Of a stretch of DNA of 64,000 nt, positions 46,339 to 58,400 are shown one piece after another; positions within the stretch are counted from its first letter, which is position 1; each line of letters starts with the position of its first letter. Origin of the DNA: Tetracentron sinense (taxonomy: Eukaryota; Streptophyta; Magnoliopsida; Trochodendrales; Trochodendraceae). Location: contig CM026568.1 in NCBI GenBank assembly GCA_015143295.1, forward strand, positions 18,916,607-18,980,606, written 5' to 3'. The position numbers were made by a program, and so were the translations under genes. The notes under the pieces were generated by a model, which saw only the letters and a program-made list of their open reading frames with translations, did no database searches and was not told the origin of the DNA.

Positions 46339-49300
46339 GTTGTTAGGAATTTACGAGACTAGATTCGAGTTAACCAACGGGAGTTAGTGCTGTTGAGGAC
46401 CAATCCTCAGGAAGCGGAGGTTTGAGTGATTCCCTTTTCCTATTGGCCACCCTCAAGAATTTATCTCTTCTTTTCTTTCTTCGTCCGTGTGGATTGGAGG
46501 GTTTTGCACATGCCTGGGGTTCTAATTGGGTGCTCTAAGAGGTCCAAACACCTTCGTTACAAAAAAAAATTTAGATTTGAGCCCAAAACGTTGTAACCAA
46601 AAATATGCTACTTGTCGCTGGAGCCGATATGAGAAAGTTAGGAAAGAAAAGAAAAATTAATTAAAAGATATTGTAATTGTATAAAGTGTGAAAATAAAAT
46701 TCAAAGCATTTTAACATGTTGAAACCTATTTTGATTCTCTGTTGTCAAACGTCAAACGTTGCAAGTTTTGCTTTGCGGAATGGACCACATTCCGCTTTTA
46801 AACACACAACAAATCCAAAAGCAAGGCTCTTTGTGATCACAATTACGCAAATGCCCCTACCCTCCAAGACTCCAATCAGTGTTGTTAGAACCGGAACAGA
46901 CCCAGACCGGTCAGTTGAACCGATAAAATGCCTCGACAAATAACTGAATTTTTATTTGAGAAAACAGTAAGAACTGGAATGTTTAAGTATAACTGGTAGA
47001 GCCGGCAACCACTTCAGATCCTAGCTTTATATGCTAATGCTACCAGGTCCCCTCTCAACAGAGTCTCCAAAAGCAATTACTGAACCGGCCGGTTTCAACG
47101 GTATTTATAGTTTAGGTGCTTCACCATTTTTCAGGTTCTGAACGGGCCAATTTAAAATTTAACAGGTGAACCGGTAACTTTACCTGACAATTAAACGATC
47201 ACTAGTTTTGTTCTCAAGACATAGTCCCCAGGAAAGTGATTTAAAACTCTCGAGCACATACTATCGAGAGCTAGACCATTGGATTGAAAATCCAATGCTG
47301 TCAAACTACTTTACACCATTGGATTTTTAATCACTTTCCTGATCCCTAATAGCTTATAAGAAAGGACAGTGGAACGTTCATATGTTCTTTGTTTTATAAG
47401 GAAATGCTTAGAAGAAGAATCCATCAATGGTATACGACCGCGTGCACATGGCAATGCACGCCCTTGAGGGGGTCCATGTGGATGTAAGCAGCTGCGGAGC
47501 CATAATTTTCTATTAGGGCCAAGCGATGGTGATTGATAATATGTGTGTAACTAGTCGATGGATTTTGTGGATAATGATTATAGGGGTACCAAGTATTTTG
47601 GGTCCAGGTGTGTGTGCGGGAGGAGAGAGAGCTTTGAGTTTGAGGGCATAATACCCAATAAAGAAAATTGAAGACAAAGGTCGTGTGTCATCTCATAGTA
47701 TATTTTGTGTATATATTATAAAATATTTTTTTCTAAAAGGATGGGGACAATTGCCAATTGTTACATGGTTATGCTCTATCAAATAGTATATTATAAATGT
47801 TTGGCCCATGATTGTGTCCAGATACTGTACAATTGTGATTGAGTTGCACTGAGAAAGCCTATTTAATTATACTTTTAACTTTGGTTAAAATGTTTTAACC
47901 CATAGGATTAAAATTTTTTAATATTTTTTTCCTAAAAACCAAGATTTGATCGTTAAACCCTGAAAATTAATAAATCTTAATCACAGTTAACAAGAATTAA
48001 AATAGACACATGTTGATCTGTGAATACAATTGAACTCTCCCAATTGTAATAATTGACTCTAAAGCTATTCACTCTATATCTCCTAACTCTCTTAGCTACT
48101 AAGGAGCTATTATAGGATAGGGTTGTCCTTATTCTATTCCTTATTCGGGAATAGTGGGTAGATTAGATCAACAGCTACAACACATGAGAAAAGGTAGACC
48201 CTTAACTCTATTCCATGACGGGGATAGCGGGGCTTAAGAGAACTACTACTACTACTAAACGACATCACCACGAGTATGTGTTATTAAATTATATATTATA
48301 AAAAATAAATTCAAAAAAATTTAGTAGGGGGAGCTGCCCCTGGCTCCAACCATGGATTACGTAGGATGTCAATGGGCCAGGCTTGAGCTCGTAAATTTGT
48401 AACTTCTGAATAGGTCCAGCCCGACCTGTTTATAAAAGGTTTTTGTGGCCCAAATACCCTCATTGTCATCCAGATGCAAAAAAAGATCAAACTTTTACGG
48501 AACTGATAAGAAAATGAGTAGTGAGTATCGAACCAATTCATCCGTCTATAAAACATAATGGACAATTTATTATGTATCAAACCATAGGTATTTCATTAGT
48601 CCATAAGACTAAGCACAAAATGAATCGAAGATACCATAAAAAGGATATGTTGATAAGAATGAATTTGATGAATCAAATTAAAGGATAGTTGGAAATGAAA
48701 ACAAGAATCAGTATGATTTGTTTGTTCCTGAAAATATCTTATCGCTAGGCGTCATAGAGAATTGAGGATCCCTACATGTAGGGCCCTTCATGCTATGGGT
48801 TCCCCCTAGAAATTGATATGCTGGTGTGTTTGTAATCATCTGGTATATCCAGGTGTGTTTCTACCACATGGGAAAGAAGCCAACAATATAGGCCTTGGAT
48901 TCTCTCTGGCAGATGTCAGAAAAGTGGTCTTAAGCTAGCACACATTACGTGACATCTGGCGATAAAAATGGGAGAAGTCATTTCATTTTCTCCCATGATT
49001 TTGACTTCTCCCCATTTGATATATCTTCCCCTTTTTCTCACCAAAGAGAATCCGAGGCCATCAATATACAATCCACATGGCATGTATTAAGTGATACACA
49101 TACACCCCTTGTCCACCATCCATGCCAGCTCAATAAAGACCAAACGACGCCTTTTACTATTTAGATCTAGACCTCCAATGGAAAATCAGTAATGTAAAAT
49201 AAATGAAAGTGAGAATATTTTTATTATAGTTTATACTGATGCGGGCTAGGAAGAAGATCCTCAGAACTTTGCATAAAATACCGGTTATGAGCTTTTTATA

Positions 49301-50929
49301 GATTTTGATTTGATGATGAGAAATCCTCATCCTCTCTTATGTAATATTTCAGTACGGCTACCTTGTTTCAACTTCACTCCAGTCACTAGCCTTGCCTTGG
49401 GCATCCCTCTCCTTGCGGTAAAGGTAACGATTTGGGCATGGCCAGCTCCCATTTTGAGGTAGACCATGTAAAATGTATGCATGTTTTGGATCATTAAAAT
49501 ATATAAAAAAAAACTATAGTTTATAAGATTAAGCACCTTAGATTTCTTCAATTGAAAAGATGAGATAATGCACACACTAATGACAGTGCTAATGTGCACA
49601 TACCTAACCTTATCTTTTTTCTTAAAATGGTGGAAAAACTAAAGTGATATTTCCTCTATATTATGTTCATATAACAGTTCTATTGAACAGTTATTTAGAA
49701 ATTTCTGTTTTCTGTCCCTCAAAATAGAAAGTGGGATTCCAGCTATGTTTGGTCAGTGATGTGATTATTGATAACCTAAACATTTTTAGCTGATGTGAAG
49801 TATAACTGATCAAATGGAGAAAAGAAGAAAAGAGAATATAAATATACTTTGATTTGAAGTAGGGACGGTGACGGTGACAGTGACGGTGACGGTTTGGCGG
49901 AGTTGAGAATCGATGCAGCGACCGAACCCTCAGCCCGAACCCCGACCTGCCTATAAATGAGTTGAAAAGGCAAGCTAAACCAAATAAGGAAGATATCAAC
50001 CATAAGCCTCCTGATTAACCCATTTAGACAGATAATCAGATAAATAGTTCTGAATAGAAGCATTACCTTTCAAAAGATGGAAAGCGATTGGAACAATCCT
50101 CAAAAACCTGTAGAAGAAGTTTGTATGCTTGGATCTCTATTGCTTGTCAATTTTTTCATAAATCCACAAGTATAGTCACCTGCTATAACATGAATACACG
50201 ATCACGAATTCATGACGTTTGAACATGTACTATCTTAAGGTACCTAATCTTTTAGGTGGAATCACAACTTGTTCACTAATCACTCTCATTGTGAAATTCT
50301 GGACATAATATACCTGGATTAGGGGTTTTTTTTTCCTGGTTGAAACCAAAATAGCTTTGGAGAGAAGTTAATGCTATTTGCCGGCAAGCTAACATGCACT
50401 TTTGATCTTTCTGTCATTTCACTCTATTTTTTTGGTAATTCAATCTTATAAAAATTAAAGATGACAAGCCTGAAGGCCATTACATAACCCACTAATGGGC
50501 TCAGGAAGAGGAAAACTCTCCAAGAGAAGATGAAAGTTTATCATGATATCTATATCACCTACAGAAAAAAGTCGTTCTTTGGTCAAAAGATGTGCTTGAT
50601 GGATAATAACTCTTACTACGAACTGAATGTTAACTGATCTAAATTCAGAAATGAGGCTCTTGATATTGTGTACTAAAGCCATAATAGCCCACAGACATTT
50701 CGCTCTCTTGACAAAGAGATTTCACTGCAATTTTTAATGCAATGCATAAAACTGGGACCCTTTTTATTTGAATGAGGTGGTACTCCTAAAGTATATTAAG
50801 ATATCATGCCTAACTATGGAAATTAATTATCATTTCTAGGAGGATGAGTATGTTGTGCCCCTCTCATGATTATGGTCCTCGGATCAAATCCAGGAAGGAA
50901 AACTTTCCCTCGGTGACATTAACTAACCC
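46339..50929. other. Intergenic, no gene recognised
   Basis: 46,872-47,200 is a GAACCGG-rich MITE fragment starting CAGTGTTGTTAGAACCGG. 47,860-48,010 has arms of the TTAACC foldback family. 48,950-49,060 is a fragment of the Mutator-like MITE. 49,860-49,895 holds five or six GACGGT/GACAGT hexamers. Open frames of up to 102 aa have no domain. Confidence 0.45.
47229..47341. repeat. Foldback repeat, 113 bp
   Basis: CAGGAAAGTGATTTAAAA (47,229-47,246) pairs with TTTTAATCACTTTCCTG (47,325-47,341). An inner palindrome CATTGGATTGAAAATCCAATG and a further CCATTGGAT block suggest an older element. Confidence 0.65.
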
Positions 50930-51105
50930 TTGACAATTTTATTTTTACTTTTATTTTTTTGTCCAACCCTGACAAGGAAGGATTAGTCCATTCGGATGCA
51001 CGCAATCACCCACAAACCACATGCTTCAGGTAAGCCCGGGAGTTGAACTTAAGACTTTGGGGATCTCTCCCAAGACCCGAACCAACTGAGCTACCCGTGC
51101 AAGTT
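50930..51105 (-). mobile_element. tRNA-derived SINE
   Basis: On the - strand the head reads GGGTAGCTCAGTTGGTTCGG (A box), then a tRNA-like anticodon-arm remnant (CTTGGGAGAGATCCCCAAAG), then AAGTTCAACTCCCGGG (B box), then about 80 bp of body and an A-rich tail. It is not a working tRNA gene: the arms are degraded and the unit continues past the tRNA length. No clean target duplication was found. Confidence 0.7.
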
Positions 51106-52421
51106 AACATCCTATTAAATAAAGCCTTTTGATAGTTCACATCCTATTAACTCTTCCTTGTTTTCACCTACCAAAAAAATTTAAAAAAACTTTTCCTTCT
51201 TTTCTTTGACCCCTTACTTCTATTATAGTGTCAATCTTTACCAATTAAAAAAAAAAAAAAAAAACTAGAAAGATATTACAACAGAAAAAAAAATCGTTAG
51301 GCCTCATTGGATTTCACCACACACGTGCAACTCTGTATGTGTGTATCTGTGTGAGTGAGTGAGAGAGAGTGGGGGACAATCTTCATTGCTGATAAGCCTG
51401 TCACTGATGGAGTAGGAAATGATACAAATGTACAAAATCCTAATTATCCTCACTGATCAAAATTGTAGGCCGCTAATTTTTACTCCCAATAAGCGCAGTC
51501 ATTGTGTTCAATGGTTTTCCCTTTTCAAGTTTGATTGTAATAAACTTGATTTGTTTGTCACTAATACACACCTACACCTACTCGATTAGTACTGAAACTG
51601 CCTTAGTTTATACTAATTACATAATGACCTTGTCAATATTTGTTATTTCCCGATCAAAAAAAAAAGATGAAATGCATTATAGTGAGATAGAATATAAAGC
51701 AAATTCATATATAGGTGATGTTAAGAGCAACAAAAACACAAGTACCTATAAAATAGTGAAAGCCACGAGACGTCATGGTGGTAGAGCGGAACATCAACCA
51801 ATTGAGATGCAATTTGAGCCCAAAAACCAAACTTCTAGACTACTTTTTAGCTGCCACAATTCACAATGCATAAATGTGACTGAAGTTAAGACAAGTTTCG
51901 CCTTGATTGCGACTCCACTCATTAAATTTAATATTGCAGAGTCACTGTTAGTAGGGGAGCTAAGATTTGATCCCCACGTTTGTAACGAACAGATACAAGA
52001 CTTCCATGGATCCAACTCTAATGGTGTCTCTGCATAGACTCCATATTTTACCACGGTATACAAATCTCTTCACCAAGACAAGTCCCTGGATCTCATTGCT
52101 TCTTCCATACTCATGTAGTCTACAACATAAAGCGAGTCCAATTAGTTCATACAACTTTCTAAGAAATGGTAGAAATATAACTGTGATGACAAGCAAAAGC
52201 AAGTCACCAAAAAGCACATTTTAAGAACATGAAAAAAGGTGTACCTTGTCCAGAAACACTGTTCTTCGCCCAGAGAGCCAGGTGCAGACAGTACCTTATG
52301 GTAACCTTTGCGAGAAGATGGAGAGGAGATCACTTGGATATATCAGTCTTAGAAGAGCCGAATACTTCATCACTCCAACCAATTTGACTCAGAGAACATT
52401 TTCTTACTACAAATATCCTTG
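51106..52421. other. 3' flank of the prolyl oligopeptidase gene
   Basis: It probably holds the 3' UTR of the - strand gene (about 52,250-52,421, perhaps further). A poly-A run lies at 51,246-51,263. A 177-codon frame on the + strand (51,504-52,037) shows no domain or homology and is taken as chance. Confidence 0.5.
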
Positions 52422-55400
52422 TCATTGTTGAGCACCCCCAATGACTTTCATCAGAAAAGCATACTCAAATGCCATCTCCTCACATTGACTGAAACGGCCA
52501 CCTTCACCAAAATGTCCTCCACTCATATTCGTCTTTAGGATGACTGAGCGAGAACAACTGGAACATGTACTCTCTCGTATTTTGGCCACCCATTTAGCTG
52601 CTTCCCAAACTCCAACCCTGAAAACCAATTACAAGGCAAGAATGTGTTATGTATGTATGTACATACAAAGGAAGGCCCCTCAAGTGAGATATGAATTTGC
52701 CTCGAGTCATGAAAGGATGCCAATAAGTATTTATCCATGTATAAGTTGATGGTTGGATTTATACATGCAAGTGTATGAATTACATATGTACAATTGTAAG
52801 CATGTATGCAGACAGGTATGTATGCATGTATGAGAAAAGGCCCCTTTAGTGGGATATGGATTTGCCTCGAGTCGTGGAAGGATGCTGTCACAAGCATTGA
52901 AGGATGGCAAACTCCTGGAGGAATGTTATCATAAGGAGAATAACTGAAAATAGACTCAAAATGGGTTTGTATCCGAGGATCGCCAAATTCTTCATAGTCC
53001 AAGATGGTGAGAGGCAAACTGGGATCCAACAAAGTGTTGCAGATATCAAGAAACGGAACCTGATACAAGAATAACCCAATCATTATCCTTTTGAACTGTT
53101 TACAGTAGAACAATAACGAACACAAATAATTCAATTTCCCAAACTTACGATTTTCATCCTAATATAGTAAGTGAAAAAAAATTATTCATTGAAACCATTT
53201 TCGAAGAAATACATTCATTGGTTTTTCTTCCCTTTTCCGCAAGGATAAACAAGACAGAGAGATAATTAACAGATGGATAATTTGCATTAATTTAGGACAG
53301 TTAAAACCATCCACCTACAACAGAGAATATGATTCTCACAAGGTGCATTTTGACTTTCTATACTATTATAACCCATTTGCTCTATTTATTTTTGCCCTTT
53401 TCTCATATTCTGTAATAAAAGTGGTTGTTACTTCTTAATGTGAAGAATAAAAAGGATCTTAGAAAGTAAGAAACCCAAACATAATAGCTTGATCAGCTTC
53501 TTTACGGGATCAGAATAGTTAATAAAATGATGAGTATGAAGCTACTAGTGCTTACCTTCAAAATGGAAGCACGAAACAAATCTGGATACATATTGATAGC
53601 TGCCCCCACTAGAAGACATCCTGCACTAAAGCCAATAGCACCAAGCTGATCTTTATGAACAAAACCCTCATTAACCAGGTACTTGCCACATGCAACAAAA
53701 TCATATATAGAGTTTAGCTTGTATGGTCCACTGCCAGCTTTATGCCATGAAGAATCCCCACCACCGCCACCCCTGCCCAAAAATGTCAACCTATCATGAA
53801 TAATATAACCATATACAAAGCCATTTTTCCCATCCTCATCACCTATTGCTTGTAGAGTTCAACTGCCACTCTAAAAACACCATCAAGTTACTGAGAAAGG
53901 GTAAGGACATACATGAGGATTCAGTTGTGACCCAACTTATATTGAAAAAAATGTTCACACAACCAACTCATATGAAAGTACCGCAAGCAATGCCATGCAC
54001 ACTATGAATCATCAAAGATGGTTTTGTCATCAGATAAATTATTTATCAAGCATATGATAAGATCAATACACTGTTTCCCATTATGTGTTCTATATAATAT
54101 ATTCTAAAATTGTTTTCAAATTAATTTGATATTGACCAGAGAATATTCATAATAAACTATAATCACATGCTTTAGTTCGACTTTGTGATAACCATTAAAA
54201 CTTTGAAAAGCCAGGTCTAGAGGTTCCACTGGATATTGGTTCGAATTAGATCATGACCGGTTTTTGAACTTGCCGTACAAATGCGAGCCAGCCTTCATTA
54301 ACAAGATTTGAAATGTCCTGTTCAGACAAGCAATGTTAATTAATAAGAATGAAACAAACTTGATGGGTCTTACCTCACATCAGCAAATGCCACCACCCAA
54401 CCACGATCAAGTAAACTTAAACGATCTGAACACCAGCTTTTATCTAGAACTTCCCCATATGCACCATAGCCGTGTAAAATCCCAGGAGACTGACCCTTCT
54501 GTTGTGTTTCTCGAGAGTACAAGATAGTCAGAGGGACTCGGACACCGTCGTGGGAAATAACTTCCTTCTTTTCACAAGAGAATGCATCAGAAATGTCCTT
54601 CCAGCTTTGCACTTCTGTATTATGGACATTCTGGTCATTGTGGGTTTGCGTGCATAAAAGCTTGTTGGTATGTACATTACAAGCTAACCAGCTTGGTCCA
54701 GTATTACTAGAAACGCCCACTACCTCCTCTTGGTGCACGATGGAGAATTTCTGCTTTGACATATCGAAGTCAGCGATCACATCAGGCATCTGCACTTTCC
54801 AAAAGAAAAGAAAGGGAGGCTTCAAATGCAACTCCTTGGGTCAACTTTCATCTCTGTTCATAAAACAATAATAGTAAGTCAATATGGAGAAGAAAATTCA
54901 GATTATGAAAGCCTAAGTTTGAACTCAAACTCAAGGAGATATATGTAACTCAAACCCTATTGGAGACCGTACTCAAGTCACCTGTGCAGTCAAAGAGCCC
55001 GGACAATGCCTAGGCTTAGATATAAATATATGTTGCAATGATTAAGAAGAATCAACCATTATGGTGGACCAATGTTTTAAAAGGCGATGTGTTAGGACTT
55101 AGGAGTCTTAGGGCCTCAAAATGGATGAGGCGTAAACCTCGAGGAAGCGAAAACCTCACGCTCCCTCATTTTAATAATAGATATGAAAATTTGCACAAAA
55201 ACAAAAATTAATGAAAGATTATAATATATATATATATATATATATAAGTATGTATTTGTGTATATTGTGTGTCCGTGTGCACGAGCACATACACACATAG
55301 GAAATACTATATAAATTATTTAACCATAAAAAATTATATAAGAAGGGCAAGCAAATATGGAAATTTAGATTTACTTTTTTATTCATATACATATTGAAGA

Positions 55401-58400
55401 TGATGTTCAATTATCAATTCATGTTGTGGATTTAGAATTTCAGCAAAAAAATTGCACAAAAGTCATGAACTATATTGTAGCCAATGGCTCTAAATCTTTG
55501 CAATGTCTACTAGGAAAACTAGTGTAAATTAGACTCAAAGTATTTAAAAGCTTAAATACGTTAGACATAATAATAGTGTTAGTTAAAAAAATATCATCAC
55601 AATTTTTAATGTTTTATCCCAAATAAATAAAATATTATTTGTTATTAGTTACAAAAATAACAAACTTTTAAAAAAAATCGAGATTTAAGTCTAGTTATGA
55701 CAAACTGGATTCTGACATATGTGTTGCAGCTTGATTGTCTCCATACAACTGGAAGGGCAACTTTATCTCAACAAGAGATTGAATCCACATCACTTCACAT
55801 GTCCCATGAGCCATAGCTCGATGTTCAGTTTCACCACAGGACCTTGCAATGACATATTGCTTTTGTGTTTTTCCCAGACACAAAATTGCTCCAGCAAACA
55901 CAATGTGTCCAATAGTCAATCTACGATATATATTTGACATCCATCCAAGCAACATCTATATAAATTATAATGTCAAGATGACCGTGATAAGCATAAAGAA
56001 GACACTTCCCATGTGTTGACTTCAAATATCATATAATCTTGTACACTGCATGTGATGAGAGATGTGAGGAGCTTGCGTAAACTGACTCAATACTCCTACA
56101 GCAGTCAATATATCTAGACGAGTGATGGTCAAATTGATCAACTTCCCCACCATGCACCTATACATCCTTGCATCTTCAAGTAAGGCTCCAACATTTGCAT
56201 GAAGATGATGATTTGTCTCCGAAAGTGACTCCACAGGGTGGACTCCCACCTGACCAGCCTCTTTCAACAACTTGAGAACATATTTTTTTTAGTATAGCAA
56301 TGCCTTTTTTTATCTAGCCAATTAATTTCCCAAAAAACACTTTAGAGAGCCCCAATCTTTGATATCAAACTTTGTGCCCAGATATCCTTTTAGCTATTCA
56401 ATAGCTCTTGTATGGTTGCATTTGACCGTAATACCATCTACATAAATGAGAACAGCAGTCCCTCCTTCATCTTTATACATAAATAGAGTATGATCTGCAG
56501 CAAAAAGGCATTTTTAACTTATAAACGGTACAAAGCAATGTTACCTGGTTCGTCGATTCGAATTTGGGTTCGCAATTCACCACTATAGAGTGAACCCAGT
56601 TCGCTAGGGGTAGGATGAGACAGTTCGTTTCTCAGTTCGCTTAGGTTCTTTAGTTTGGTTTGCTAGCTTGGTTCGCTTATATAATATATATGTATATATT
56701 ACTATGTAAATAAATATTTATATTTAAAAAAAATTATTAAAATAAAAGGTTTTATGGCCGATTCGCGATGCAGAAGACAAATTCACTGAATTCAAAGTAT
56801 AAGTTCGCCAAACTTAAAGAACAAAAAGTTTGCCGAACCAAAGCTATTGGGTTCGGGAAGTGGGTTCGCTCATTTTCACGAGCCCAAACGAACCAAACTA
56901 CGAACTGGTTCGCTTTGAACCGGTTCGTGGTTTGTTCTAGTAGGTAGCAAACTAGGTAACACTGGTACAAAGACCAATTCTGGTAGGCAAAAGAAACAAT
57001 GAAATTCTTATTGAGTTCAGCTTGGCAAGAGGAGAAAACCTCATAAGTAGTTCACCGCATTCCTTTTGACCACCAATCTTGCTTTATACCTCTCCACACT
57101 ACCATCAGCTTTTTATCTTGCATCCCTTTCAACTTATTATACCTAGGAAGATCAGTTATATCTCAGGTCTTAGTTTCTTTCAAATGCTCTAATCTCTTCA
57201 ACCATGGCTTCTTTACACCCCGGTTTGGATAGTGCTATTGCAACAATTGTGTCAAAAATCGACTCAATTCCACCAAAGTTGACCGAATTGAGTTGACTTT
57301 CGTAGTGTCCGAAACGAAATGCACTTGTATTTTAAAAATACTGGACTTCCTAGTAAACTTCGACCAAAAATTAGAAAAAAAATATTGGAAAAATACACAA
57401 CTTCGGTGGAAGATAGCCGAAGTGTGCAAAAAAGGTCTATAAATTTAAGGGTTTTTAAGTTTTAACTTAAAAGAGTAATACTAGTTCTACTCGCTTTAAA
57501 TTTACTTTCTTCAAAAAGAAAGACATGTGTCTCTAGTATTAACATTATTATAATTATAATTAGCTTTAAAAGAGAGTTACTAGCATTGACCTTATTGTAA
57601 ATTATAATTTTATTATTAGAGTGTGGTTAGCAATTCATAGTACAAAAACTCGACTTCATCGACTCAGAAGTATATATATATATTGTAAGCATATAAATTT
57701 ACCGTCTTTCTCCTCCTCTCAACTCTAAATGCTCAAGTGAGGTCCGAGAGTAGAGGAATAATGCTAAATTCATTTTAAGAGTCGCCACCTACTTAGGGGA
57801 AGTAGGATCCCAAGATAATCCAATATAAGGGGCCTATGGTCCAGAGTAATCTAGGTAAGAGATCCATTTGGGTCCTGGGGAAGGGATTAGGCACCCCAGG
57901 ACCCCCATCTAATGACGGTTACCTACTCACTAGGTCTAAGCCAAACATTTAAAATCACTTAAAACTTCCTAAAACAATTATTAATTTTGCTAATCAAACA
58001 CAAACAATCATAAATGAGGTGTAAAGTTTTTATCCTAGGTTGGAGTCGAACCCTAGTTCGGGCTGCCTACTTATCCGGTTAGTTGGAATCAGACCCTAAT
58101 AGTAGTTCGGGGAGATGACTGTTTTTTTACTCGTTTCGGAGTGTGGTCACTTCCAACTCGTGTTTGAGTTGGGGGATGCGGAATTGAGATTCATGAATCT
58201 CATTCCGGGAGATGGTTGTGTAGCTAGGTGCTCGTGGGGGAGCTCTAGGGGGCGTTCATTTATTAGAGTAGATTTCTTTTTCATTTTAGATTTTTTTGAA
58301 TGTTTTTGTTATTTTGTATTTTTCGATTTTTTTTTTGTACTTTTTAATTTTGGCAAGTTTAACTAGTCAAAAACTAACCTAGGTGCCCAAGGTAGGCCAA

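Noticed and set aside
51031..51105. tRNA gene on the - strand
   Set aside because: A and B boxes are present, but the anticodon loop lacks the conserved U33 and the acceptor stem does not pair; it continues into a body and A-rich tail, so it is a SINE head.
51504..52037. 177-codon open frame on the + strand as a gene
   Set aside because: Low-complexity, no domain, no splice context, and it lies in the 3' flank of the - strand peptidase gene.
52535..53134. Single 199-codon exon of the peptidase gene
   Set aside because: Reading straight through the intron puts the last exon in the wrong frame (GLEFGKQLNG instead of VGVWEAAKW); splicing restores the conserved end.
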